Below are positions 10,468 to 22,550 of a DNA stretch of 64,000 nt, piece after piece. The DNA comes from Acanthococcus lagerstroemiae (taxonomy: Eukaryota; Arthropoda; Insecta; Hemiptera; Eriococcidae). The notes below the pieces were generated by a model. The model saw only the letters and a program-made list of their open reading frames with translations. It did no database searches and was not told the origin of the DNA. The stretch is from the NCBI GenBank assembly GCA_031841125.1, contig CM063107.1:64243814-64307813 (forward strand), written 5' to 3'. The translations under genes were made by a program, and so were the position numbers. The first letter of the stretch is position 1; the number at the start of each line of letters is the position of its first letter.

Positions 10468-12960
10468 ATATCAATGGGAAGAGCTTGTAAACTAACATTT
10501 TAGACCATACACTTTTTTGTTTTGTCATTCGAGGTGAAATTTAGACAAAATTTGACCAGAGATCAGCTTTCTTTTACACTAGTCAAGCCAAACTTGGGCC
10601 AACTTCTATAGATCCGCAATTTCCTCATCTACAAAATTTTTAAATATCTATATCCATCGCTCCTAGGTTTTCACCAGGTAGTGTGTATGGCTAATTCTGC
10701 GGCCAAGTTTAAATCATTTACAGAAATGGCGTATAGAGTACCTTATGTTTTTTACTTTTTTTTTTACATGTATAAAGATCCAGTAAAAATTTCGTTCCTG
10801 TTGTCTCTTTGTGTCTTATTTCTGAAAAATTAATTTTTGAACTACTTACATAACATTCGAATACTGTTTGCTTTTATATTTTTACCAAATTTTTGATTCT
10901 TCAGTTGTTTTTATATTATTTTGGCGGTTATCTTGTTTTTTGAAAGGATATAAGGTAACAAGAGACAGACAGAAAGGAAAAACAGAAAAAAGACAAAAAA
11001 ATGGAAAAGATATAATAAGGTAGGAAAAAACAACAAACTGAACAATAGAAGAAGAATAAAAATTACAGAAAAAGAAAAACTAATCTATGGATTCCTATGG
11101 AATGCTGCCCAAGTCATTAGTGAACCTGAATAATCTTGGAAGTTTTGTCTGAATAACTTGTTGGAGACAAAATGTGTCCAAATACGAGTTTGACTAAATC
11201 TAAATAGGAGTTTATAAAGAATTGACAAGAGTGAGATTCAGAAGAAGCGAAAAAAATTCCAAATCAAGAAACAACAAAAAGAGAAAGAAAATGACACACA
11301 GTAATGAAAAACATTGAATAAAAAGGAAGTGAGTAATCTATAAAAAATAGAGAAAGGCTAAACAATGAAAATTGAAGAAAAAAAAACAGAAAAAAGAGGG
11401 ATCTTACATCATTTAGCCTAAAATTATTTCAAAGGACTTCATTTTTATTGACTTTGAGCCCCCTCCACCTCTCCCAATATGGCTCCAGTAGAAAAATATT
11501 ATCCGATTCATCTCGTATATCAATCTGAATTAACTAACAACACAATGAAGAGTGTTTTTCCAAAATGCAATAAGTTCATACTTCTAAATTGTTCAGGAAG
11601 CATAAAAAACTGTCTCCAGAACTCATTTTTAATTTTTGACAAAAACTAGCCCTTAAATAACGTAAAAGTTTCATTTTCAAAACTAAACTAAAAAAAAAAA
11701 AAGTAACACGGAAGTGAATGGAAGAATAATAATTATTAATAGAAGAGAAGGGATTGGCAAAAATAACTAAAACGACCTGAAATAAAACGAAAGACAGAGA
11801 AAAGATATAAGGCAACAACTCGATTATGGATCTATGTAAAATTTGATGCCATTTAACACAGTCATGGGATATGAACCGAAATTTGGTCATCTGATCATAA
11901 TGGTGTATGTTGGATAAATTTGTATGTATCTCTCTTCAGGTCTCACTAGAGAGGGGGCAACTTGAGATTTTTGTCCCCGGCTTGCCTTCTTTCCAAAAGC
12001 CCGAGCGCTCGAAAAAATTTGTTTTTTTCAAAAATAATCGCCAAAACTGAAAACAAAAATAAATTTTACACCGAAACTTTTCAAAATAAGACAAATAGCC
12101 TTTCTCTATAAAATTTTGATAATAAATGAAAACTTTTTGATTCCGCTTTTCCTGGGAAATGATAACAAGGACTGAATAACAGTTTGGTCTCGGACCCAGA
12201 TTTTCTCTCCACGGCTCTGTCTTTCTTCTCGCTGTTTATTATGAACCTGATCTCACCCTCCCACTCCCCTCCTTCAGAGAGTCCATTTGGTAAAACATGA
12301 CATAATCACCTAGTTTACGTCCCATTATGTCAGATTATTATTTCTTGTTCTGCCTTCTCTACTTTCATTTTATGTTTAATTATGTGTTGATACAATCCTA
12401 CTGCAGGTTAGATCGTGAGGCCACCAGGGAATGGTGTCTCCTTAGTTTTTTTTTTCTTCTTCAATATTATCGGGTAGGGGGCACATAACATATCTTGCAG
12501 GTGAAAGCCCATAATCTGTGCAGTCCAACGCTAAGAAGATAATCATGTATTGGTTTTATTGTTCCTGATAATTCTTTCATCCCCATAAGTTCATGCAGAA
12601 AGTAAAGCTAAAGAGGTGGAGTTCGAGGGGTTATTCTATACAAAGAAGCTGTTTTGTCACAATCATTTCAATTAACGACACCAATCAGCAACCACGTGAA
12701 CGCCCAATTAAAAGTAATTAAAACGTGTCACGTCGTAAGACACTGGCCAAATTCTCAAGACGTTTTCCGGAAGACCCCATGGCCAAGCCGCTGATTTTAA
12801 TCCTCAGCAGCGGTATTTTATCATGCCAGTCTGTACATACCGCTACTGACCCCTCCGATAGAGTTCCCCCAAGATCTTGTTCGGTTACTTTTCTAATAAT
12901 AACGAATTAGTCTGACACCTCATTCATCAACCCTTTCCTCGTCGCGAGGTTCTAAACCCC
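10468..12960. other. Non-coding AT-rich DNA
   Basis: About 2.5 kb with purine-rich and T-rich stretches (10930-11400 is A-rich and runs without a unit). The 61-codon frame at 12725 has no known domain and no splice or codon-bias support. No RNA gene or repeat family is recognised. Confidence 0.5.
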
Positions 12961-15040
12961 TCTAAAACTCATAAACCAACTGTAGCCATATTAAAGTCCG
13001 AGTTTATTTCGAAAATTTGCCGATTTTTCTCGGCCATGCGTTCAATTTTCAGTAATCGAGAGATTTGTCAAGCGTTATTTAAAATGAAACGGTTCACGTT
13101 TCGAGTCGTCGGTAATTATTAGTTTCGGGAAAACTACAATAAAGAATCGCATTTCCTTTTAGGGTCATTAAATTTTGTGACCGAGTTGGGCTTAGTGGGC
13201 GTAGATTTTGATTAAAAAAAAACAAAAACGGTTTGACCAACGGCGAAGCCACTTGTTTGAGAAAAAAACACGAACTGTTATTGTGCGAAGACACGAAAGT
13301 CTGAATACATAAATTGGATTTACCCTTTCAGTACTTCCGGCTGACAACTGATCTTCAGTACTGGAGAAATTGGTGGGATTTTAATTAAAACTGAATACCG
13401 ACAATTTCGAAACGCAGTTTGGAGCACTCGATCGAGCATGTTGAATTACAAAGTTGAATTTTCGAGTTCGAAAGTCGAAACCGATCGCTGATACAAATCT
13501 ACGCCCAATTTTCGCACCGCGTAAGCGTACAACTTTGCTCCATCTGTGTAAGTTCGTTATGATATTAAAAAATCCATTATAAAATTGTCCGGTTTATTGA
13601 TGCGGCCCCGTACAGATTTTTCTGGTTTTTATGATAAACTAATGTGAAAATCGTGTTTGAGGCAGAACAAGAAGTCAATATCTTGATTTTGGCTCCTTTT
13701 TCCCCTCTTCGTCCTCTGCGGGCGCCTGCTCCGCTCTGTATAATCCAAAACCGAATGCAAATGAGGAAATGGGGAACTGTTAGGAAACTAATGATGTAAA
13801 ATGATAGGAAAAACATATACTGACAAATACACCGTTTTATAAATCGTGCTTCGATAGTCTAATTTATGTAAATTATAATTTTACGATTCGTTAGATATTT
13901 GTTTCAGATCGATATCGAACCGGGTGTAAATGTATATTTTTCGAAATATAAAATTTTTTCCTCCTTCGTTTAAACGGCTGAAGCCTTACGGTGGGTTTTC
14001 TTGATGCATCTACCTACCGGCTCAGGGTTTAGAAATTGACATACTTAATCAAAACGAAGTGTTGAGAAGTGGGTGTCACGCTGTCGATACTTGAAGCTAT
14101 TAATATCAAATTATTTTTATTCTTATACCAGCCAGTATACATATTTGAATGTTATTCGGTTTACCGGTAGAAAAAGATAGACGGACATAATATGAACTGA
14201 AAACTCATATAAGCCGGGGCCGGTTTTAAGTACTTTGCCGCCCTGGGCTGCAGTATTTTTGCCGCCTTATTATTTTTAGACCCCCTTCCGCAAAACTGAG
14301 GTGATTGTTTTTGAGGGTCTCAAATTTTGCCGTCCCAAAATTTTGTCGCTCTGGGCTGTAGCCCAGTCAGCCCGTACGGTTAAACGGGCGCTGAATCAAA
14401 ACCTATCATATAAAAATCAACCGTTAGTGGTAAAATGGTTTTAGAAAATTCTGAAGTCAGATCTGTAATCATAATCAACGTAAAAACACTTAGAAATATT
14501 ATATATGCTTTCCTTTACCCCTTAAATGTGATTTTTCTCATTTTCATGTGATCCTCTGAAATTTTAGGCTGCATGTAGTGCCTCCTTCAGAGCAGAAGGT
14601 ATACTGCAGGCCAGTAAAAGTAAAAATTTTTGAATTTCAGTCTTATATCACAAGACCATGTCTAAACCCTCCTACTTACCATTTAAAAATTCCTCAATAT
14701 ACTCTATTGCATCCAAACACTCTCATTTTAAGGCGTAAGTACCATGAAATTTCACTGATTCCTTGTTCGAAAAAATGCAATTTTGGAAGTATTTACAAAA
14801 TTCGAACAAAGAACAATCCTTTCCACCTCCAGTTAACGTACATAGATATATTAAGGTGATCGTCATTTTTGAACACCGGAATTTCTACCGTAACCCCCTC
14901 CAGCAATTTCAACAACTTACGAAAAAAATCCAGTAAAGTTTTAGCTTGATCGGAAAAGAAGAACGCGTGCCACATGCCTTCTACCCTTATATGAAGAAAA
15001 TAAATTGAATAAAAATTTCTCCCTATATTATACAAAAAAG
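12961..15040. other. Non-coding DNA with a short GC-rich repeat at 14.2-14.4 kb
   Basis: No gene is recognised. At about 14210-14390 two similar segments occur in the same orientation, TTTGCCGCCCTGGGCTGCAG near 14235 and TTTTGTCGCTCTGGGCTGTAG near 14336, inside GC-rich sequence that resembles a small transposon remnant. Ends and target duplication could not be defined. Confidence 0.4.
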
Positions 15041-15074
15041 AAAAATCCGCAGCCGCCACCGCCAGCGCCTCCGG

Positions 15075-16125
15075 GAGATAAAACTGTTGCGGATTGCTTA
15101 CCCTACCCCTAAATTGCTCATTTCTCCAGGGGTAGCCTACCCTTGCGAGGGGGTTCATGGTGGAGGAGGGAGCTTGAGGAGAACTCTTATGAACAAACCG
15201 CCACCGCCTCCGGGAGAAAAAAAAACATTGCGGGTTGCTTACCCTGTCTCTAAATTGCTCATTTCTCCAGGGGTAGCCCACCCTTTGGAGGAAGGTCATG
15301 GTGGAAAAGGGAGGAAGGTCGCGGTGAAGGACGAGGAGGAGTTGTGGTGGGGAGCCACCTCCTCCTTCCCCTCCATGGGGAGAAATTCCTGGTGGCCTCC
15401 CCTGTATCTTACTCTCACGTTTCACCAGAGATACCCTACCCCGGGGGACTTCTCGGTAGAGGTGAAAGCTTTTGGAGAGGGAGGACGGCCACGGTGAGAA
15501 AGGGCGTCAAGGTGGGTGTGGAGGAGCATGGAGAGGGAAAGTGAATGTGATGGTGTGATGGGATGTATGGCGATGCACGCATGCCAAAGTGGCCCCCGAG
15601 ACACCGCACCCCCAGCACCGGAAACTACCCTTTCGGGCATCGCATCAGTGCCGAGGGAAACGGTTTGGGGCCGGACTCGAGCCCCCATTTTTCCAGGCCG
15701 GAACGGTGCCCGCGTCCTGCCAGGGCCACCATGGGGTTCCCTGCTGACCGAGAGGTTCACACTCCCAGAGCGCTCGCCTGGACTTCAGGTCCCCCACAGC
15801 CGGACGCGCTGCCTCTTCCTCTTCCGCTTCACTCACTCATCGTGTGAGACTGCAGCTCCATCCCTTGCACTGCGGGCGAGCTCTGTTCCAGCTTTAGCCG
15901 AATAACTGTGATGGAGGAGGGATTGCCTACCGTGCCCTTTAATTGTTCTTCTCCAGGGTGAAGGAGGGAGCTTAGTAAAATCCGCCTCCGCCACCGCCGC
16001 AACCCGCAACCACTTCTGGAGAAAAAAAAACCACTGCGGGTTGCCTACCCTGCCCCTTAATTGTTCATTTCTCCAGGGGTAGCCTATCCTTGAGAGGGGG
16101 TTCATGGTGGAGGAAAGAGCCTGGG
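15075..16125 (+). repeat. Direct repeats of a ~100-140 bp GC-rich unit
   Basis: Four copies share an A-rich start (GGGAGAAAAAAAA), then GCGGGTTGCYTACCCT, then AATTGYTCATTTCTCCAGGGGTAGCC, then TTCATGGTGGAGGA. They begin near 15071, 15211, 15916 (partial) and 16018. The first two are about 140 bp apart in tandem. The proline- and glycine-rich translations on both strands are by-products of this repetition, since different frames are open in different copies. Confidence 0.7.
15545..15860 (-). repeat. GC-rich dispersed repeat, copy 3 (inverted)
   Basis: The reverse complement of this stretch matches 16290-16667 and 2959-3385: TGATGGTGTGATGGGATGTATGGCGATGCACGC corresponds to the end of the other copies, and CGGACGCGCTGCCT to their middle. 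It sits within the GC-rich block between two pairs of the direct repeats. It is shorter than copy 2 on the side corresponding to the CCCCCGTCGTCACC segment. Confidence 0.7.
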
Positions 16126-16289
16126 GGAGGACTGCAGGCCAGCACGAGCGAAGCGAGTGACGGCGGGGGTTGGGTTGCCAAGCGGCCAGGGGGCGAAGCC
16201 CCCTAGTTTAATTGAAAACCTTTTTTCCATGGGATTTAATTGGGTTGAAAATTTGTTCTCATAATTTTCAAAACGCTATATGATGCTGG

Positions 16290-16667
16290 CAGGGCTCCTC
16301 CGTCACCCGGCAGAGCTCCCTCGTCTTCCCGACAAGGCTCCCCCGTCGTCACCACCTGCCTGTGTCGCCACACGGACCAAGACGAGCAGTTGAGGGGTGA
16401 GTGAAAAGGCAGCGCGTCCGGCTGTGGGGGACCTGAATTCCAGGCGAGTGCTCAGGGAACGCGGACCTCGGTCAGTAGGAAACCCCATGGTGGCCCTTGC
16501 AGGACGCGCGCACCGGTTGCGGCACGGCGAAATGGTGGCTCGGGCCCGGCCCCAAAGCGTCCCTCCGGCCACTGATGCGATACTCGCAAGGGTAGTTTCC
16601 AGGGCCGGGGGTGCGGTGTTATAGGGCCACTTTCTCATGCGTGCATCGCCATACGTCCTATCACACC
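16290..16667 (+). repeat. GC-rich dispersed repeat, copy 2, with 10-bp flanking duplication
   Basis: The 378-bp GC-rich unit starts CAGGGCTCC and ends TCACACC. It is bracketed by ATGATGCTGG on both sides (16280-16289 and 16668-16677), which looks like a target-site duplication. It is the best-preserved of the three copies, with many CpG sites. It has no poly(A) tail, no terminal inverted repeat and no shared coding frame. The family type is not recognised: a GC-rich SINE or an unusual cut-and-paste unit are both possible. Confidence 0.7.
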
Positions 16668-16999
16668 ATGATGCTGGTTAAGCATAAAATATAGCCTGAC
16701 TGCGAAGTGTGGGTCAATGGCCTCAAGGTATGACTCTCGAATGAAAAGAGGAGGGGCGGAAAATGAAACTCGAGATACGCATTGACTTAGGTAAATGTTT
16801 TGAGGTTTCTTAAGTCGATTTGCGGGTAATTTTCACGTCTAATCGCTCGAGGAACCACGAAAGGAGGTTGGCACAAAATATTGTTAATTTTTTCGAGATA
16901 TTATTTCATTACAAGTTTTCGAGGTCGCTGAAGCCAATTCGTATCCGACTCGTCTGGTGGCTTCAGAAATTATCCATTAAATTATAATTTTTGTTGTTG

Positions 17000-17335
17000 A
17001 AATTATTGAATAGTAATTAGGACACCTTCTCGATGGACTGATTGTTATTTGGTCTCAACTCCCTTTAGTGGCACTCCGAGAAGCTGAATGTAAGAACTAC
17101 TATCCTTCTCACCATGTGCCCCGCGAAGCTTGATTTGGCTTTTTTAATCCTCCATCCTATATATTTTCATCCTTTTGTTCTTTGGATCTCTAGACTTATT
17201 TTATCATTGATTATCATCTTCGTTATGCTTCGTAGTAGCATTCTCAAGTGTGTTTTTCTCAGGTTGTTGCATTGGGACTTAGTCAGCGACCAAGTTTGAG
17301 CTCCATAGGTGAGGTGAGTATCACACATTGATCTC
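17000..17335 (-). pseudogene. LINE C-terminal fragment (RTE-like)
   Basis: The minus strand reads LTYGAQTWSLTKSQCNN, then HLRMLLRSITKMIINDKIS, then GWRIKKAKSSFAGHMVRR. This corresponds to the end of RTE-type LINE ORFs (YG-QTW, MERS-like segment, RIKK-KW-WAGH). Frames are broken and no RT core is present. The 61-codon plus-strand frame over it is a shadow. Confidence 0.7.
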
Positions 17336-19495
17336 AAATTTTTAGAAAAAAGGGAATAGAATACCCGGTTATTTTATCTCGTGGAAGCGGATGAAATTCC
17401 TGGCCGTAGTTATCAGAGACGGACCGGCGAGGGGTGCAGGGGGCAGACTGAAAGGTTCATCATCTACTAGCTGAAAAAGCAGTCTGCTGTGAGCTAAAGT
17501 AAATATTAAGAATTTGAGACATCAGTCTGCTCCACAACTCATGAATACTCATTCGCAATTTCTGAAAAGGTAAATGCTCCTCTAGTGGTCATGGCGTGGT
17601 AAAAATGGATCTGCCTCCTGGCTTTTCTGATCCCAGTTCGCCCTTGAAGGTTATCCTCGATTGTTTCTGAAATTGCATTTATGCCCCTCGGTTTCTAACC
17701 CCCCTTCGGATTGTGTTTCTACAGAAAAAAGAAGAAGAAAAAATGGGGAAAAAGGTCGATCATCAGATTTTTGAAGTCCCCACTTATGACTTCTTCCGGC
17801 GCAGCTGCTGTAGAGTCTTACCGAGTTATAGCTAAATTACGAGACTGCTGTTTTCACATCGCCAAGCGGCTTCAGTATGAAAGTGAGAACAAAACGTCCG
17901 GTAACTTTTTAAATTTAGAAAACCGATTAGCTTCCCAGTGGGCTTCAAGTTTCAAAGTACCTCGAGACCACTAAAACTGACTGTACAAAAATATATGAAA
18001 AGGAGAGAAACGAGTAATTAAGTCGACGTTTTATTTGGAATAAAATGCGGATCAGATAACGTTACGGGCAATTGAAGCGGAATGTCTAAGCCTCGAAAAG
18101 TAAAAACTCTGTCTATATCCATGCAATAATGTGCCACTAATGCCATCGGACCTTCGCTTCGGCCAGGCGCCTCACATGGTCAGTTTACGAGACAATAACA
18201 AACGATGTTCAGAAAAATAACGAATTACAAGTATCTGAATTTCACTGGTACAGTGAATAACCAGTTTCACATAGCTGAGATCGCGAATTAGGTACCAGGC
18301 TGGATCGAGAAACGTCGTAAAATGCGAGATGTGTTCAGCCACCAACACCGATATTCCTCCATCTTTCTTTGAACCGGTTATTAATCAAGAGGGACAAAAA
18401 TTTCGAACTACCAATTTACTTTATAATTCGCTGGTCGAGAAGCACGTAACGTCTTGATTTCTAGACGTGTGAATATGGAGTCAACAAAATCTACCAAGAA
18501 AAAAAAACAACATTTTGTCACCTGTAGGCGCCGGTTATGAAACTCATTCGGCTCGTCAAATTGGTCGGCTACTCATTTCTCACAACGAAAGAAAGTATTG
18601 AATTTCATACTATGTAACGAAATATTAACAGTTCATTGTGATCATTCTACGATTATTTTTCAAAACGCCAGCTAATTGAATTCCTAAGATCATTTTTACT
18701 CAGCGACCTAACATTATTCATGTACATAGGCAGATATCTGCTTTTGTGTTAATATCAAGATTAAACGTCACATTTTTCATCGATAAAGGTGAACACGGAG
18801 ACCAACGTTTCTTTTCCAAATATTATTTTATTCCAAGAACGAATGTATACATAAAAAAAAAACTCACTCTAAACGATTTTGAAACGAACGCTTAAAAACT
18901 GGTTTAATCGTCGCAGCATCGGCTTACTAAAAATGTTAAATGGAGAGTTAAGTGATCTGTGTACAATTCTATTGCATGTTTGACAATTTTTCAGGAAGGA
19001 AAAGATGAAATACTTCTCTACAGGTATAAGTTGCCACATTCGATGTCTCAGCTTGAAATGTGAAGGACTGAAAGTGCATGCAGATAAACAAACGCCAACT
19101 TCTTGATAAGCAATTTTTGAACGATGAAGTTGTGTTGGATGATGGAAGGTGAGATACTTTCGACTTCTAAACATTGTGAACTGTTTGCAATAATCCTATC
19201 GAATTTTTTTTTGTGGAACCAAACAGACTTAGCGGGAAGATCATGTTCATGGGGGGGGGGGGATAAAATTTGCACGTGAAATGAGCAGATAGTCTGAAAT
19301 CAGAAACGAATTGAGAATCGAAGGAAATGAGTATTAGAAATCGGCAACCCAAAAATCACAAATTTCTATTCCTAAGTCATCCAATTTTCTATTCTTTCAG
19401 AGGCGAGCATGTCCCATCCCTAGGGGAATGTTTATTTTCCATTGATTATGATAACGACTACTATTCCAACAGACATGATGCATAAATTGCCTAAC
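17336..19495. other. Non-coding DNA
   Basis: No gene is recognised. GC-rich phrases near 17400-17460 resemble the edge of a small DNA transposon but matching ends were not found. There is a G run near 19251-19262. Confidence 0.45.
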
Positions 19496-19499
19496 TAAC

Positions 19500-20700
19500 T
19501 CCTGAATTCTAGTAGGAAATGGGAAAAGAGAATTCCGAATTTCCTACTTCAATTTTGAAAGGAATCGATTGTGACATACACTGATTATCGTAGAACAGAG
19601 GAGATCCAAGAAAATATAAAAAATTTTGGAAATAAATATTGGAGAGATTGGAGCGGGAAGAATTATTACTTTTGATTGAAAATAAAACTTCACTGTTCGG
19701 CACTCAAACCACGAACTGTTTCACCGTTACAACGATCGAATTTTCATAAATTAACAATTGACATAAAAGAAACTAGCGCGCCAAATCTTGGCTTTTACGA
19801 TTCCCTGAGTACCTACTGTAGTAGGAAAACGGTGTTTTGTATGACGATCACAGAATAACCAATGCTGAAAAATGATTTTCAAAAATATGTAGTATTCCTC
19901 CTGACGATTTTGAAATTTTTGGAAACATTTTTCATTGACATAATTATCAGGTGCTCTACATTGAAATAATTAAGAAAGTATTCTGTGAAAGCGAATTTTG
20001 TAGTAGGAAACCCACAACTTGATATATTTCTATTCCTAAGAAGTATTATTTTAGAACACTTCCATTTCTTCCTATAATTTACGAAATTCGGAAAATATTT
20101 CCTTATAGACATACCTACATAAGAGAAGCACTGCATTAGAATCATCACAAAAGTACCCGCTCAACCTCAGTTTTGTAATAAGATTTACAGAGAGGTGCTT
20201 ATTTACATCTTGGAAAAACTTTCTGACACCGAAATCCTACTTCCTACAACGCACTATAGAATTTTAGAAAAAATTGTTTGCGGAGATAACCCACGTCCTT
20301 CTACAATGTACCTGGTTCTGGAAAAATGTTTGCAAGGACCGTACATGATAAACGCTCAGCTGTGAGATCATTATGAAAATTAATTCCTCAACTTGAGACT
20401 TGTAGTAGGAACCCTTGAATAATATACACTTACATCTTTGAAATGCATCAGGTTGGAGAAAACTCACGTCCTACTACAATCCACAGTGAACCGAATGAAT
20501 TTTTTCAAGGACGTACCTGCTAGATACTCAGCTTTAGGATTTGAATAAAATTATTTCTTCAAGATGAGTTCTTTAGTAGGACTACGTCCGGCATTCACAA
20601 ACATCTCTTATGTGGGGAATCTTACTTTCTTCTACACATTTCGGAATATTGAAAAAATTTCCTCAAGAACGTACAGGATCGTCACTCAGCCTCAAGCCCG
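19500..20700. repeat. Degenerate tandem repeat, about 155-230 bp spacing
   Basis: Diverged units recur with TAGTAGGAA-type words (19511, 19819, 20002, 20402, 20573), the reverse word CCTACTAC (about 20470), and the phrase TTTTCAAGGACGTACCTGCTAGATACTCAGC in versions near 19925, 20095, 20328, 20503 and 20658. Spacings are about 170, 233, 175 and 155 bp. No coding potential is seen; the short frames are accidental. Confidence 0.6.
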
Positions 20701-20715
20701 ATGCGCAAAATCCCA

Positions 20716-20850
20716 CTAGTTACCCTGGTAACTAAAGGGGAACAAGGGTAATCTGAGGGGAACCGAGGGGAACAAGGGTAGTCTGAGGGTAATTCGAGGG
20801 TAACAAATGGGTAACTTTTCCACGGGTAGCTCGGTAATTAGAGGGTAACT
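20716..20850. repeat. Short G-rich GGGTAA/GGGGAAC repeat tract
   Basis: About 130 bp built from irregular repeats of GAGGGTAA, GAGGGGAAC and AACAAGGGTA in a background of otherwise AT-rich DNA. It has strong G/C strand asymmetry. It is not the insect TTAGG telomere repeat. Confidence 0.6.
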
Positions 20851-21279
20851 GATTGCGCATCGAGCGCCTTCTAGAATTATTGTAAAACTTCCATGATAAT
20901 GTGTGCCACGTATTTTATATCGTTTGGTACCATTATGGTCAGTACTTTGCGGATCATCTTTAATATGAAGAATTTCACCAGGTATTGACTAATTGATTTC
21001 GCCTTTGACCCAAGTGGCACTGATTTGTCTGAATTCTTGTTTGTAGTCAGGTACTTCCCTCACCGTCCGTCCTTCCTTTTAATGATAAGACCTTATGATT
21101 TCACCATAAATTTTTCATTTTTCAAAGTCAATAATAAGGAATAGTGGTGAAGAAGGAACCAACAATAAAATAACAATAGGTAAGAAATATTATAAATAAA
21201 TCAGAAGTAAGGACTAAAACCTACGGACAACGGCGGATTTATGCCTAGGCAACATCGGCACGTACCTAACGACGGGGTT

Positions 21280-21440
21280 TTCAGCACAAACGATTGACAC
21301 CATCTTCAATTCCTTAGGTGAACGTGGGGCCCCCGTTCCTTCAGTGCCCCCCCCCCAAAAAAATGGGAGCAGCACAAACGGCGAGGTCTTCAGCACAAAC
21401 GATTAATACTATTTTCAATCCCCTAGAAGAAAGTGGGGAG
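21280..21440 (+). repeat. Direct duplication of a ~50-bp segment
   Basis: TTCAGCACAAACGATTGACACCATCTTCAATTCC at about 21281 returns as TTCAGCACAAACGATTAATACTATTTTCAATCCC at about 21390. Both are followed by a GTGGGG phrase and a C-rich run. This is a 109-bp tandem duplication. Confidence 0.6.
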
Positions 21441-21679
21441 GAGGGCTCCCGTTTATACAGCCCCCCTCCCAAAGTTTTCTCAAATATTTCGGGAAGGAGA
21501 GGAGCACAACGATTACCTTTGCTAGGAAAGCTGTAGGTGCAGGATTCACGAGAGAAATGTAAACAGAACAACAGAATTTATTTTCCTCCAAAATTTGAAA
21601 AAGGAAGACATGTATGTCGTGTCCTATAAATTTAAACTGCGTGGAGCCCAAGAAGAAACAGTCCACCGAGTTGCAAAGT

Positions 21680-22095
21680 TACAAAGTACAACTGAACAAA
21701 ATGTGAACAAAATTATGACACCAATTTGAATCCGAAATTCCGAGATGGGGGCTGGAGAAATGCAACTCCCAAATTTGAAACGCGTGTAACTGAAAACGGG
21801 AGGGTAAATAGAATGTGGGATTCGCTGAACAAAATTAAACAAAATCATGGCATCAAATTTGAAACGCGTGTAACTAAAAAAGTAAGAGTGAACAAAAAGT
21901 GGAACTTCCTGAACAAAACTGAACAAAATTATGACATCAAATTCGATTCTAAATTTGAAAATGGAGGGCTACATTTCTTCAGGCCTCCCAAATTTGAAAC
22001 GCGTATATCTCCAAAAGAGGGGGATCAAAATTCTTCATTTGCTGAACAAAACTGAACAAAATTATGACATTAATTTTGACCCCCAATCCGGAGGT
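21680..22095 (+). repeat. Tandem repeat array, four units
   Basis: Four versions of CTGAACAAAACTGAACAAAATTATGACATCAAATTTGA begin near 21689, 21826, 21909 and 22041. They are separated by versions of CCCAAATTTGAAACGCGTGTAACT (near 21768, 21857 and 21988). Unit length varies from about 80 to 135 bp. The open frames at 21726-22113 exist only because the units lack stops in those frames. Confidence 0.75.
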
Positions 22096-22454
22096 GGGGT
22101 GCCGCGGAAATGAACCTGCAAAATCACCAAGAGATGTAGAACTTACAACCATTTAGGTAACGCGGCAAAGCGGAATCCGCCAAAATGACGAGCGAGCTGA
22201 AAAGTAAGGAGCAGTCCACAGCAGCCGTTCCTCAAGCAGTTACTGGGGAATGTCTTGAGAACGCCTCGCAGAGTGCCTTTGCGTCTCTACCAAAGATACG
22301 CCATCTGAAACGCAACATTCAGAACGCGCAAGTGAAGCGTAGTGCTCAACCCCTTTTCTGAAGTTACGAAAAGGTATCTGCCTCCCAGCTAAGAGCATAT
22401 GACGACCCCGCAAGGCGATGACTTCATGGCACAAACTATGAATTTTCTCTTCTA

Positions 22455-22550
22455 GTGCGATCAATTTTCCTTTTAGACGAATTTCGAGCGATCAATTTTC
22501 AGTAATACCAATTTTCTGTGATATTTATTTCGCGCGATCAATTTTCGTGG
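22455..22550 (+). repeat. Three-copy CGATCAATTTTC motif
   Basis: The 12-mer CGATCAATTTTC occurs at 22458-22469, 22489-22500 and 22535-22546, each preceded by a GCG-like dinucleotide. The function is unknown; it could be remnant tandem repetition. Confidence 0.6.

Larger units (their letters stand above)
15045..16206 (+). mobile_element. GC-rich repeat block ending in a Helitron-type 3' terminus
   Basis: The right edge reads AGGGGGCGAAGCCCCCT (16188-16204), a 7-bp stem with a GAA loop. It runs directly into CTAG (16203-16206) and then T. A short hairpin followed by CTRR, inserted before T, is the hallmark of a Helitron 3' end. The interior is GC-rich and contains at least four direct copies (near 15080, 15220, 15920 and 16030) of a unit with TTGCTTACCCT-CC and CTCATTTCTCCAGGGGTAGCC, plus an inverted copy of the GC-rich dispersed repeat. 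No RepHel protein is encoded, so it would be non-autonomous. The 5' TC end was not located, so the left limit is only the edge of the GC-rich block. Confidence 0.55.

Noticed and set aside
14210..14390. Possible hAT MITE with GGGCTG/CAGCCC words
   Set aside because: Matching words are mostly direct, not inverted, and no 8-bp duplication could be found.
15087..15905. Overlapping Pro/Gly/Arg-rich open frames on both strands in the GC-rich block
   Set aside because: Open in different frames in different repeat units, no start or splice context, no domain. They reflect low stop-codon density in GC-rich repeats.
18481..18520. A-rich run considered as a retroelement tail
   Set aside because: Too short and without a body or duplication.
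21726..22113. Plus-strand frames of 109 and 60 codons
   Set aside because: Produced by tandem repeat units that happen to lack stops.
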